Source of the DNA: Alphaproteobacteria bacterium HT1-32
GTDB taxonomy: Bacteria > Pseudomonadota > Alphaproteobacteria > Rhodospirillales > HT1-32
Direction: 5' to 3'
NCBI GenBank assembly: GCA_009649675.1
Contig: WJPL01000001.1
Coordinates: 2,314,469 to 2,378,468, forward strand
DNA: 64,000 nucleotides
This document shows positions 1 to 7,907 of this stretch, piece after piece. The translations under genes and the position numbers were made by a program. The notes under the pieces are model-generated. The model did not search any database. It was not told where the DNA came from and saw only the letters and a program-made list of their open reading frames with translations. The number at the start of each line of letters is the position of its first letter. The stretch's first letter is position 1.

Positions 1-112
1 CGATGGGGCCGCCGCCATTGCCGGAAAGGTCCAGCCCGGCGGCTGTCGCCATGCCCGAAAGTGGAGAGAGCAGAAGAAGGGGGGCGAGAAAAAGCCAGTG
101 TCGGATGGCCAT
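1..112 (-). CDS. lptA: LptA/OstA-type LPS transport periplasmic protein, N-terminal fragment
   Basis: Only the first 37 codons are in the window; the gene runs off the left edge. The visible part starts MAIRHWLFLAPLLLLSPLSG and continues through MATAAGLDLSG, which is a typical signal peptide followed by a small hydrophilic start of the mature protein. It begins 9 bases after the lptC stop on the same strand. LptA forms the periplasmic bridge that carries lipopolysaccharide from the LptBFGC complex to LptD, and lptC-lptA adjacency is the normal arrangement. The identification rests on this position plus the signal peptide, because no beta-jellyroll repeat is visible yet. Confidence 0.75.
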   Translation of the reverse strand, partial: MAIRHWLFLAPLLLLSPLSGMATAAGLDLSGNGGGPI

Positions 113-121
113 CGGCTGCTC

Positions 122-787
122 CTAATTGGTCACGGGCGGTTCACCACCAGGATAGAGGATGACCCGGGATTTGCCGATAAAGACAATTCGCTTGCCCTTG
201 TCAATCAGGCGGAAACCCTCAGCCTTCAATGTGCCGAACGGACCCTGTCCGGCGACATCATCATTGCTGAGTGCTTCACCGCGCTGAAGATCAATCTGGG
301 CCGTCGGCGAGCGGATTTCATAGCCGGAATCGTGGTAGAGATTAACGGATCCGACCAGATTAAGTTTGCGGCTGGCCTCGGTATAGCGCCCGGAATCTGC
401 CGTCAGCACCAGCCAGGTTCCGTCATCAAGGGTGATATCTGCCTTCGGGGATTCAAGCTCGACCCGCTCGCCTTCCAGACCCTGCTGGGTGATCAGGTCG
501 GCAGTGATTGTGAAGGGACGGTCATTCTCGTCCGAGCCGAAAAACTGGCCATTCACCATATTGAGAGCCTCGGCTTCCTTGGCGCTCAGGGCAGAGAAGC
601 CAAGCCGGAAACGATCATCTTCACCCTGGAGTTTCGGCCAGATCACCAGTGAGACGACGACAATAAGGGCGATGGTTGGCAAGGCGACCCGCATCAGGCT
701 GACAAACCGCGAGTAATTGCCACCGGCGTTGGAAGACCGCTGGCGGCGCGGGGTGCCGGGAGGGGCTTCCGGGCTGGCGTCGCTCAT
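122..787 (-). CDS. lptC: LPS export ABC transporter periplasmic protein LptC
   Basis: The protein has 221 residues from the ATG at 787, which lies 1 base after the kdsD stop. I prefer this start to an upstream in-frame ATG at 850 that would overlap kdsD. It has a basic cytoplasmic N-terminus, one membrane anchor at about residues 33-50, and a periplasmic LptC/YrbK beta-jellyroll with repeats such as ITADLITQQG and LVGSVNLYHDSGYEIRSPTA. LptC is bitopic, docks on LptBFG and hands LPS to LptA. The neighbours kdsD and lptA fit the conserved alphaproteobacterial order. Confidence 0.9.
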   Translation of the reverse strand: MSDASPEAPPGTPRRQRSSNAGGNYSRFVSLMRVALPTIALIVVVSLVIWPKLQGEDDRFRLGFSALSAKEAEALNMVNGQFFGSDENDRPFTITADLITQQGLEGERVELESPKADITLDDGTWLVLTADSGRYTEASRKLNLVGSVNLYHDSGYEIRSPTAQIDLQRGEALSNDDVAGQGPFGTLKAEGFRLIDKGKRIVFIGKSRVILYPGGEPPVTN

Positions 788-788
788 C

Positions 789-1787
789 TCAGACCACACC
801 CGCCCGCAGGCAGTCATGAATATGCAGGATGCCGACGGGGCGTCCGTCATCGACGATAAACAGCTGGGTAATGGAACGCTCGTTCATGATGCGCACGGCC
901 TCGGCTGCAAGCATGCCCGGCTTTATGGTAACCGGCGCTGCGGTCATGATGTCGCCAGCCCGTGCACGGAGCAGATCAGGGCTCATATGGCGCCGCAAAT
1001 CACCGTCGGTCATGATGCCGACAAGTTTGCCGCCATCATCCAGAATGCCGGCGCAACCCAGACGTTTTTCGGTGACCGTCAGCAGAACCCGGTCCATCGC
1101 CTCGTCAAGCTGTGCCGTCGGCATATCCTCGCCGGAATGCATGAGGTCATCGACCTTCAGCAAGGAACTGCCGAGTTTGCCGCCGGGGTGAAACTGCCGG
1201 AAATCATTTGCTGAAAATCCGCGTCTTTCCAGCAGGGCGACGGCAAGGGCATCGCCCAGCGCCAGCGTAGCCGTGGATGAGGTGGTGGGTGCCAGTCCCA
1301 TCGGGCAGGCCTCGACAAACCGCGGCAGCAGCAGGGTCACATCAGCAGCCCGCCCAAGCGTCGAGCCTTCCCGGCTGACAATGGAGATAAGCGGGATATT
1401 GAACCGGCGGGTATAATGTATGAGGTCGGAAAGCTCGGTCGCCTCACCGGAATAGGACAGTCCGAGCACGGCATCAGCCGGGGTGATCATCCCGAGATCG
1501 CCGTGACTGGCCTCAGCCGGATGAACAAACTGTGCCGGCGTGCCGGTAGAGGCCAGGGTGGCGGTGATCTTGTTCCCGATATGGCCGCTTTTACCCATAC
1601 CGCTGACGATAATGCGGCCGGTGACAGCCTGCATGATGTCGACAGCTTTGATAAAGGACTCGTCGAGAAGGTCAGCGACAGCGCGTACACCATCAGCTTC
1701 AGCCAGCAATACACGCCGTGCTGATGCGATGTCCGGATGGATATCACCGTCCGGTGTCTTGTTAATGGCTGTCTGAACCTTGTTCAT
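789..1787 (-). CDS. kdsD: Arabinose-5-phosphate isomerase (KpsF/GutQ family)
   Basis: This enzyme interconverts D-ribulose-5-phosphate and D-arabinose-5-phosphate, the first step towards Kdo in the LPS inner core. The 332-residue protein starts at MNKVQTAINK; an in-frame start at 1856 would add a non-homologous tail. An N-terminal SIS domain (about residues 40-175) contains SGMGKSGHIGNKI and HPAEASHGDLGM, the sugar-phosphate binding region. Two CBS domains follow (about 210-325) with the pattern GIMTDGDLRRHM. It is translationally close to lptC and follows rnd, as in many alphaproteobacteria. Confidence 0.93.
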   Translation of the reverse strand: MNKVQTAINKTPDGDIHPDIASARRVLLAEADGVRAVADLLDESFIKAVDIMQAVTGRIIVSGMGKSGHIGNKITATLASTGTPAQFVHPAEASHGDLGMITPADAVLGLSYSGEATELSDLIHYTRRFNIPLISIVSREGSTLGRAADVTLLLPRFVEACPMGLAPTTSSTATLALGDALAVALLERRGFSANDFRQFHPGGKLGSSLLKVDDLMHSGEDMPTAQLDEAMDRVLLTVTEKRLGCAGILDDGGKLVGIMTDGDLRRHMSPDLLRARAGDIMTAAPVTIKPGMLAAEAVRIMNERSITQLFIVDDGRPVGILHIHDCLRAGVV

Positions 1788-1920
1788 GCACCGACTATCT
1801 ATGTTGTTTTTTTCATTCCGCAATACGGGCAGCCCCATCCTTGCGAATCGCCTCAATCATGCGCTTGCGCGGGTCGGAAATCAACAAGGGTAGCGGGGCT
1901 GGTCTAGTCGACTCTAATGC

Positions 1921-2550
1921 TCAGGAATGCGCAAATATATCAGTATCTTCGTATGACAGCAGGTCGAGTTCCGCCCGCGTTGGCAGGAAGCCGAAACAGG
2001 CCTCGGCGATTTCCCTGCGATCTTCGCGCTCCAGCCGGCTGTTGAAGATATCCATCAGGGCATGGAGATGCAGGACGTCTGAGGCTGCATAGCCTTTCTG
2101 GGCTTCGCTGAGATCGGGGGCACCCCAGTCGGAACTTTGCTGCTCTTTCGAGAGGTCAACCTGCAGCAGTTCCCGGCAGCAATCCTTCAGGCCGTGCCTG
2201 TCAGTGTAGGTGCGGGTCAGTTTCGAAGCGATCTTTGTGCAGAAAATCGGACCGGTATCGGCACCGAGCCAGGCCCGGAAGGCAGCGACATCGAACCGGG
2301 CGAAGTGGAATATTTTGAGAACGGAACGGTCTTCCATGAGCGCTTTCAGGTTCGGCGCGTCATATTGTCCCCGTTCGAATTTGACCAGATGAACATCGCC
2401 ATCCCGACCGCGCAGCTGAACCAGACAAAGCCGGTCGCGCCGGACCCGCAGCCCCATGGTTTCGGAATCAACGGCGACACTGTCGCCAAAGGAGAGTCCG
2501 GATGGCAGGTCGCCATGATGGAGGTGGATGGCTGGTTTTTTGGTCACTCG
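1921..2550 (-). CDS. rnd: Short ribonuclease D-type 3'-5' exonuclease
   Basis: This is a DEDD-family exonuclease of about 209 residues without the C-terminal HRDC domains of E. coli RNase D, the common short alphaproteobacterial form. Exo I is visible as VAVDSETMGL (D27, E29), Exo II as LKIFHFARFDVAAF, and Exo III in YAASDVLHLHAL, giving a DEDDy-type active site. The start is uncertain. I chose the GTG at 2550 because its product begins TKKPAIHLHHGDLP, as homologues do, and an AGGA lies about ten bases upstream. An ATG at 2598 would add 16 residues. It is the first gene of the kdsD-lptCA run. Confidence 0.85.
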   Translation of the reverse strand, partial: RVTKKPAIHLHHGDLPSGLSFGDSVAVDSETMGLRVRRDRLCLVQLRGRDGDVHLVKFERGQYDAPNLKALMEDRSVLKIFHFARFDVAAFRAWLGADTGPIFCTKIASKLTRTYTDRHGLKDCCRELLQVDLSKEQQSSDWGAPDLSEAQKGYAASDVLHLHALMDIFNSRLEREDRREIAEACFGFLPTRAELDLLSYEDTDIFAHS

Positions 2551-2658
2551 GTCATTTTCCTGTTGTGTCGGCACCGATAGGGAACCGGTGCGGTGCATTA
2601 TATTTGTTCAATCTTCCTTGGCGATCAAGCGACAGGGTAGAACGAGGTGGGAGAAAAT

Positions 2659-2686
2659 CCCCCTGCTCTCGGCGGAGAGCAGGGGG
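2659..2686. repeat. Perfect 12-bp stem-loop upstream of rnd and urtA
   Basis: Arms CCCCCTGCTCTC (2659-2670) and GAGAGCAGGGGG (2675-2686) enclose a GGCG loop. Read on the minus strand the stem is followed by ATTTTC, a weak terminator-like tail. Read on the plus strand it is followed by GGGGTTATT, which can partly pair with the AATAACAACCCC just downstream. Its role is unclear; it could end a short minus transcript or shape a leader RNA. Confidence 0.6.
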
Positions 2687-2701
2687 CGGGGTTATTCTTG
2701 T

Positions 2702-2717
2702 GGTGCAATAACAACCC
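2702..2717 (+). repeat. 16-base element, upstream copy
   Basis: GGTGCAATAACAACCC occurs here and again, identically, at 2988-3003, 286 bases downstream. The similarity continues imperfectly on the 3' side (CTGTGGGG here, TAGTGGAGG there). The 5' part TGGTGCA of this copy resembles one half of an NtrC site, which would suit a far-upstream enhancer position, but a full dyad is not visible. Confidence 0.6.
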
Positions 2718-2959
2718 CTGTGGGGCTCTGAGAGCTCCGTTTCTGATGATGGGGATGGGATGGTAGCGGTTCAATGTTCAATTGATAAACAATTCGCCTA
2801 AAAAACAGACACGACTTCCGAGCTGATTAAAATATAGACATTTTCTGTGCTCTCTTGGTCATATCTACATTTCTGAGGTGTGATTTTATGCAGAAACTTG
2901 TCTTTTGTTACCAAAGAGTTGGGCTGAATTTCCTGTTTAAATATGCCGGGTTTATATTC

Positions 2960-2975
2960 TGGCCCGGAACTTGCT
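2960..2975 (+). promoter_or_regulatory. Sigma-54 (RpoN) type promoter of urtABCDE
   Basis: The sequence TGGCCCGGAACTTGCT matches the -24/-12 consensus TGGCACG-N4-TTGCW. The invariant GG (2961-2962) and GC (2973-2974) are separated by exactly ten bases. Transcription would start near 2985-2987, about 37 bases before the urtA ATG. A nitrogen-controlled, NtrC-activated promoter is expected biologically for a urea importer. Confidence 0.75.
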
Positions 2976-2987
2976 CACCTTTGCTGC

Positions 2988-3003
2988 GGTGCAATAACAA
3001 CCC
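2988..3003 (+). repeat. 16-base element, copy in the urtA leader
   Basis: This is the second copy of GGTGCAATAACAACCC. It falls at or just after the predicted sigma-54 transcription start, so it would be the very 5' end of the urtA mRNA. It is followed by TAGTGGAGG, which supplies the Shine-Dalgarno sequence. The upstream copy therefore looks like a duplicated leader segment. Confidence 0.6.
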
Positions 3004-3022
3004 TAGTGGAGGTTTCCAAAAA

Positions 3023-4309
3023 ATGAGGGAAACACTTAAAAACATGCTCTGTGCAGGCGTAGTCGCCGGTACGGCTCTGACGGCAACGGTGGCGAACGCA
3101 CAGGATACGATCAAGGTCGGTATCCTGCATTCGCTGTCCGGTACGATGGCGATCAGTGAGACGACGCTGAAAGACGCAATGCTGATGCTCATTGAAGAGC
3201 AGAACAAGAAGGGTGGCGTCCTTGGCAAGATGCTGGAGCCTGTGGTTGTCGATCCGGCTTCCGACTGGCCACTGTTCGCGGAAAAGGCCCGCGAGCTGAT
3301 CCAGGTCTCAAAGGTTGATGCGGTGTTCGGTTGCTGGACTTCAGTTTCCCGGAAATCAGTTCTGCCGGTTTTTGAAGAGCTGAACAGCCTGTTGTTCTAT
3401 CCGGTTCAGTATGAGGGTGAGGAAAGCCAGCGGAACGTCTTCTATACGGGTGCGGCTCCGAACCAGCAGGCTATTCCGGCTGTTGATTACCTGATGGCGC
3501 AGGGGGTTGAGCGCTGGGTTCTGGCGGGGACGGATTATGTCTATCCGCGGACGACGAACAAAATCCTCGAGACCTATCTCAAGGACAAGGGCGTCGCTGA
3601 ATCCGATATCATGATCAACTACACGCCGTTCGGTCATTCCGACTGGCAGACCATTGTCTCCGACGTGAAGAAATTCGGCTCTGCCGGCAAGAAGACTGCC
3701 GTCGTTTCCACGATCAATGGTGACGCGAACGTTCCTTTCTATAAGGAACTGGCCAACCAGGGCATCAAGGCAGAAGACATTCCTGTCGTTGCTTTCTCTG
3801 TCGGTGAAGAAGAACTGGCCGGTATTGATACGGCACCGCTCGTCGGTCACCTGGCGGCATGGAATTACTTCATGTCCGGGACATCGCCGGAGAATGAAGA
3901 GTTCATCAAGAAATGGCAGGCCTTTACAAAGAATCCGAAGCGCGTGACCAACGATCCGATGGAGGCGCATTACATCGGTTTCAACATGTGGATCAAAGCG
4001 GTTGAAAAGGCCGGTACGACCGATCCGGATGCGGTGATCGACTCAATCGTCGGTGTCTCCGTGCCAAATCTGACTGGTGGCCTGTCGGCGATGATGCCGA
4101 ACCACCACATCACCAAGCCGGTCCTGATTGGCGAAGTGCAGGCAGATGGTCAGTTTGAAACTGTCTGGGAAACGCCGGGTCTGGTCGTCGGTGACGCATG
4201 GTCCGATTTCCTTCCGGGTTCGAAAGACCTGATCTCGGACTGGCGCAAGCCGATGTCCTGCGGAAACTTCAATACCGCAACTGGCAAATGTGGTGGTCAG
4301 GGAAGCTGA
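3023..4309 (+). CDS. urtA: Urea ABC transporter substrate-binding protein
   Basis: This is the periplasmic binding protein of the UrtABCDE importer, 428 residues from the ATG at 3023 with GGAGG eleven bases upstream. A signal peptide (MRETLKNMLCAGVVAGTALT to VANAQ, residues 1-27) is followed by the type I periplasmic-binding fold starting DTIKVGILHSLSGTMAISET. Family-typical segments include FGCWTSVSRKSVLP and FYPVQYEGEE. The C-terminus has two cysteines (SCGNFNTATGKCGG). The linked urtBCDE genes make the urea, rather than branched-chain amino acid, assignment secure. Confidence 0.95.
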   Translation: MRETLKNMLCAGVVAGTALTATVANAQDTIKVGILHSLSGTMAISETTLKDAMLMLIEEQNKKGGVLGKMLEPVVVDPASDWPLFAEKARELIQVSKVDAVFGCWTSVSRKSVLPVFEELNSLLFYPVQYEGEESQRNVFYTGAAPNQQAIPAVDYLMAQGVERWVLAGTDYVYPRTTNKILETYLKDKGVAESDIMINYTPFGHSDWQTIVSDVKKFGSAGKKTAVVSTINGDANVPFYKELANQGIKAEDIPVVAFSVGEEELAGIDTAPLVGHLAAWNYFMSGTSPENEEFIKKWQAFTKNPKRVTNDPMEAHYIGFNMWIKAVEKAGTTDPDAVIDSIVGVSVPNLTGGLSAMMPNHHITKPVLIGEVQADGQFETVWETPGLVVGDAWSDFLPGSKDLISDWRKPMSCGNFNTATGKCGGQGS

Positions 4310-4337
4310 TTCCTGATCTCACGTGAACCTTCTGTCC

Positions 4338-4361
4338 GGGGGCCGGTTGCGGCCGGCCCCC
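4338..4361 (+). terminator. urtA-urtB intercistronic stem-loop
   Basis: A perfect 9-bp GC stem, GGGGGCCGG (4338-4346) with CCGGCCCCC (4353-4361) and loop TTGCGG, lies between the urtA stop and the urtB start. No T-run follows directly. Such intra-operon hairpins usually protect the upstream message or cause partial termination, which would give more binding protein than permease. Confidence 0.65.
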
Positions 4362-4391
4362 ACTCCGAATCCTCTGTTTTCCGGAACTGAT

Positions 4392-6005
4392 ATGCGCCTT
4401 AACCTGATGCGCATTGTCTTTGCCCTTGTCATTCTGATCGCGTCGCCGGTGCTGTCCCATGCACAGTCCGATGACTTGCTGGCTGGTGTTCAGGCACTGG
4501 GTCAGGGCAGTTTTGATGATCGCGCAAAAGCAATTGATGCCCTTGCTGCAACTGGCGATCCTGCTGTCGCGCCTGTTTTGCAGGCACTGTCGGATGGCGA
4601 CGTCTATACAAAGCCTGACGGTACGGTGGTTATTGGCCGTCGGGGTGGAAACGGCCTGCTGCTGTTTGATCCGCTGAGTGGTGAGCAGACCGGTGATGTC
4701 GGCTCGCGTGCGGTGAAAAAAGTTCGGGTTAATAACAATCTTCGCCGTGCCCTGCGCTCTGCCCTCGGCGGGCTAACCCTGCGGTCCCCGGATCCGAAAG
4801 TGCGTCACACGGCAGTTGAGTCGATCTTCAAGGCTCGTGATGCGGGTATGATCGAACTGGTTGATCAGGCGCTGGAGACTGAGAAAGACAATGATATCCG
4901 CCAGCTTCTGGCTGAAGCCCGGGCCGCCGCGATACTGAATTCCCCTGCTGATGAAGCTGAAAAAATCACCGCGGTGTCTGTGCTGGTTGATCGCGGTGAC
5001 CGTGAAGCGCTTTCACTGCTGAAAGCTGCGCAGAATGGTGCCGAAGGCGATCTGAAAGCAGCTCTCGATAAAGGTGTGGCGGGCATAGAGCAGGAATTGC
5101 AGCTCTGGGGTGCACTCCAGAATGTCTGGTACGGGCTGTCGCTGGGCTCGGTCCTGCTGCTGGCGGCTTTTGGTCTCGCCATCACCTTCGGTGTCATGGG
5201 TGTGATCAACATGGCGCACGGCGAAATGGTCATGCTGGGGGCTTACACAACCTACGTCGTGCAGGACATCATCCGCACCTCCGCGCCGGGTTTGTTCGAT
5301 TATTCGCTGATGATTGCGCTGCCGCTGGCTTTCCTGGTTTCCGGTTCGGTTGGTGTCGGGATTGAGCGCGGCGTCATCCGGTTTCTGTATGGCAGGCCAC
5401 TGGAAACTCTTCTGGCGACCTGGGGTATTTCACTGATCTTGCAGCAGGCCGTCCGCACAATCTTCGGGCCGACAAATCAGGAGGTCGGAGCACCTGAATT
5501 CATGTCCGGTGCCTTTCAGCTTGGCGAACTGACGATCACGAACAACCGGCTCTGGATTATCGTATTTTCCCTGCTCGTCATGGGATTGCTGATGCTGGTG
5601 CTGCGCCGGACCAGTTTCGGTTTACAGATGCGGGCCGTGACGCAGAACCGTGCGATGGCCAGTTCAATGGGCATTCGCACCCCCTGGGTTGACGCGATGA
5701 CCTTTGGCCTGGGGTCGGGCATTGCCGGTATCGCAGGTGTCGCGCTGAGCCAGATTGATAATGTCAGTCCAAATCTGGGACAGTCCTACATTATCGACAG
5801 TTTCATGGTCGTGGTGTTCGGCGGTGTCGGGAATTTGTGGGGAACGCTGGTCGGCGCCATGACGCTGGGGATCGCCAACAAGTTTCTTGAACCTTATGCC
5901 GGGGCGGTGCTGGCCAAGATATTCGTACTCGTCTTCATCATCCTGTTCATTCAGAAACGCCCCCGCGGTCTGTTTGCACAGAAGGGCCGGGCGGTGGAAT
6001 CATGA
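4392..6005 (+). CDS. urtB: Urea ABC transporter permease UrtB, long form
   Basis: This 537-residue protein pairs with UrtC as a LivH-type inner-membrane permease. A signal peptide (MRLNLMRIVFALVILIASPV) leads into about 200 residues of extracytoplasmic, HEAT-like helical sequence. The permease domain starts near residue 237, with GLAITFGVMGVINMAHGEMV as the conserved first permease segment and FGGVGNLWGTLVGA near the end. The N-terminal extension is typical of UrtB and absent from LivH. I chose the ATG at 4392; an earlier in-frame start would translate the hairpin. Its end overlaps urtC in ATGA. Confidence 0.93.
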   Translation: MRLNLMRIVFALVILIASPVLSHAQSDDLLAGVQALGQGSFDDRAKAIDALAATGDPAVAPVLQALSDGDVYTKPDGTVVIGRRGGNGLLLFDPLSGEQTGDVGSRAVKKVRVNNNLRRALRSALGGLTLRSPDPKVRHTAVESIFKARDAGMIELVDQALETEKDNDIRQLLAEARAAAILNSPADEAEKITAVSVLVDRGDREALSLLKAAQNGAEGDLKAALDKGVAGIEQELQLWGALQNVWYGLSLGSVLLLAAFGLAITFGVMGVINMAHGEMVMLGAYTTYVVQDIIRTSAPGLFDYSLMIALPLAFLVSGSVGVGIERGVIRFLYGRPLETLLATWGISLILQQAVRTIFGPTNQEVGAPEFMSGAFQLGELTITNNRLWIIVFSLLVMGLLMLVLRRTSFGLQMRAVTQNRAMASSMGIRTPWVDAMTFGLGSGIAGIAGVALSQIDNVSPNLGQSYIIDSFMVVVFGGVGNLWGTLVGAMTLGIANKFLEPYAGAVLAKIFVLVFIILFIQKRPRGLFAQKGRAVES

Positions 6006-7156
6006 TCACACGTGCCCTCTATGAACGACTGGATGCCAAGGGAAAAATCTTCCTCGCTGTTCTGTTTCTGGCGGCCCTTGTTGTCAGCGTCGGTAATCTG
6101 GCATTCCCGCCGGATTCAGCACTGCATGTCCCGACCTATATTGTCTCGCTGCTGGGAAAATATCTGACCTATGCCCTGCTGGCCCTGTCAGTAGATCTGG
6201 TCTGGGGATATTGCGGCGTGCTGTCGCTGGGCCATGCGGCGTTCTTTGCCCTCGGTGGTTACGCTATGGGCATGTATCTGATGCGCCAGATCGGCAGCCG
6301 GGGTGTTTATGGCCATCCTGTACTGCCTGACTTCATGGTCTTCCTGAACTATCAGGAACTGCCATGGTTCTGGTATGGCTTCGACATGTTCTGGTTTGCC
6401 TGTGTCATGGTGGTCGTGGCACCGGGCCTGCTGGCCTTCATCTTCGGCTGGTTTGCCTTCCGGTCACGGGTGACGGGAGTTTACCTCTCGATCATCAGCC
6501 AGGCGATGACCTTTGCGTTGCTGCTGTCCTTTTTCCGAAATGACATGGGATTCGGCGGCAATAACGGGCTGACCGATTTCAAGGAAATCATCGGGTTTGA
6601 TATTCAGTCCGATGGCACAAGGGTCGGCCTGTTCCTGGCCTCTGCGATTGCGCTGGCGGCAGGCTATCTGTTGTGCCGGGCCATCGTGACCTCACGGTTC
6701 GGCAAGGTGCTGGTTGGTGTGCGGGATGCGGAAAGCCGTACGCGCTTTCTGGGCTTCCGTGTTGAACGCTACAAGCTGTTTGTCTGGACCCTGTCGGCCT
6801 GCATGGCCGGGGTTGCCGGGGCGCTTTATGTGCCGCAGGTGGGCATCATCAATCCCGGCGAGTTCGCACCGGCAAACTCCATCGAAGTGGTGATCTGGGT
6901 TGCGGTCGGTGGTCGTGGTTCACTGGTCGGAGCGGCGCTGGGCGCGGTTCTGGTGAATGCAGGCAAGACATACTTCACCGGCGCGATACCGGAGTTCTGG
7001 CTGTTTGCGCTGGGCGGGCTGTTTGTCGTCGTCACCCTGTTCCTGCCGAAAGGTATCCTTGGCCTGATGTCCTCACGGCGGCGACGCCGGGACAAGTCAG
7101 ATGATGATGGCCCGGCTGCTGTGAAACACCAGACGGCCGGTCAGGAGGCGGATTGA
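6002..7156 (+). CDS. urtC: Urea ABC transporter permease UrtC
   Basis: The second permease subunit (384 residues, LivM type) has about ten hydrophobic segments. Conserved permease sequence is visible in VDLVWGYCGVLSLGHAAFFA and in GVYLSIISQAMTFALLLSFF, followed by the family's NNGLTDF. It ends in a basic, hydrophilic tail (RRRRRDKSDDDGP). Its ATG overlaps the urtB stop, so the two permeases are translationally coupled. Confidence 0.95.
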   Translation: MITRALYERLDAKGKIFLAVLFLAALVVSVGNLAFPPDSALHVPTYIVSLLGKYLTYALLALSVDLVWGYCGVLSLGHAAFFALGGYAMGMYLMRQIGSRGVYGHPVLPDFMVFLNYQELPWFWYGFDMFWFACVMVVVAPGLLAFIFGWFAFRSRVTGVYLSIISQAMTFALLLSFFRNDMGFGGNNGLTDFKEIIGFDIQSDGTRVGLFLASAIALAAGYLLCRAIVTSRFGKVLVGVRDAESRTRFLGFRVERYKLFVWTLSACMAGVAGALYVPQVGIINPGEFAPANSIEVVIWVAVGGRGSLVGAALGAVLVNAGKTYFTGAIPEFWLFALGGLFVVVTLFLPKGILGLMSSRRRRRDKSDDDGPAAVKHQTAGQEAD

Positions 7157-7158
7157 TC

Positions 7159-7905
7159 ATGAGCGTTGAAGACAGTCTTTTGTATCTTGATGGCGTCAGC
7201 GTCAGCTTTGATGGCTTCAAGGCCCTGAACAACCTGTCGCTGATTCTGCGTCCGGGCGAAATGCGGGCCATCATCGGGCCGAACGGGGCGGGCAAGACAA
7301 CGATGATGGATGTCATCACCGGCAAGACACGACCGGACAGTGGCACTGTGTTGTTTGGTGCCAGCACTGATCTGACCAGGCTGGATGAGGCGGATATTGC
7401 CGAGCTGGGTGTCGGTCGGAAGTTTCAGAAGCCGACAATCTTTGAAGGCCACACGGTCGAGGACAATATTCTCCTCGCCCTGAAACAGCCGCGTGGGGTG
7501 TTCGATACCCTGTTTGCCCGGATGTCATCGGAGATTACGGACCGGATTGACGAAATACTGGCGACGATCCGTCTGACACATCTGCGAAAGGCTTCCGGCG
7601 ACAGCCTGAGCCACGGACAGAAACAGTGGCTGGAGATCGGGATGCTGCTGGCGCAGGACCCCAAATTGTTGCTGGTGGACGAACCGGTGGCAGGGATGAC
7701 TGACGCCGAAACGGCCGAGACCGCACGGTTGCTGCGTGAGATCAGCGAGAACCATTCGGTTGTGGTGGTTGAGCATGACATGGAGTTTGTTCGCGATCTT
7801 GGTGTGAAGGTCACCGTTCTCCACGAAGGGTCAGTTCTGGCGGAAGGATCAATTGATCAGGTCAGCGCAAACGAACGCGTTATTGAAGTTTATCTCGGGC
7901 GGTAA
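7159..7905 (+). CDS. urtD: Urea ABC transporter ATP-binding protein UrtD
   Basis: This cytoplasmic ATPase (LivG type) has Walker A GPNGAGKTT, signature LSHGQKQWLEIGM, Walker B LLLVDEPVAGM and an H-loop in VVVEHDMEF. I chose the ATG at 7159, ten bases after AGGAGG (7143-7148), over the TTG at 7153. It starts 2 bases after the urtC stop. It pairs with UrtE to power urea import. Confidence 0.95.
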   Translation: MSVEDSLLYLDGVSVSFDGFKALNNLSLILRPGEMRAIIGPNGAGKTTMMDVITGKTRPDSGTVLFGASTDLTRLDEADIAELGVGRKFQKPTIFEGHTVEDNILLALKQPRGVFDTLFARMSSEITDRIDEILATIRLTHLRKASGDSLSHGQKQWLEIGMLLAQDPKLLLVDEPVAGMTDAETAETARLLREISENHSVVVVEHDMEFVRDLGVKVTVLHEGSVLAEGSIDQVSANERVIEVYLGR

Positions 7906-7907
7906 TC

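Larger units (their letters stand above)
2551..3022. promoter_or_regulatory. rnd-urtA divergent intergenic region
   Basis: These 470 bases between divergent genes hold no convincing gene. They contain a perfect 12-bp hairpin (2659-2686), two copies of a 16-base element (2702-2717 and 2988-3003), an AT-rich stretch around 2790-2870, a sigma-54 type promoter (2960-2975) and the urtA ribosome binding site (GGAGG, 3008-3012). An in-frame upstream extension of urtA from 2855 lacks signal-peptide logic and would span the promoter, so I treat it as untranslated. Confidence 0.7.

Noticed and set aside
2855..3022. N-terminal extension of urtA by 56 codons
   Set aside because: It would place the signal peptide internally and translate across the sigma-54 promoter; the ATG at 3023 has a good ribosome site and a standard signal peptide.
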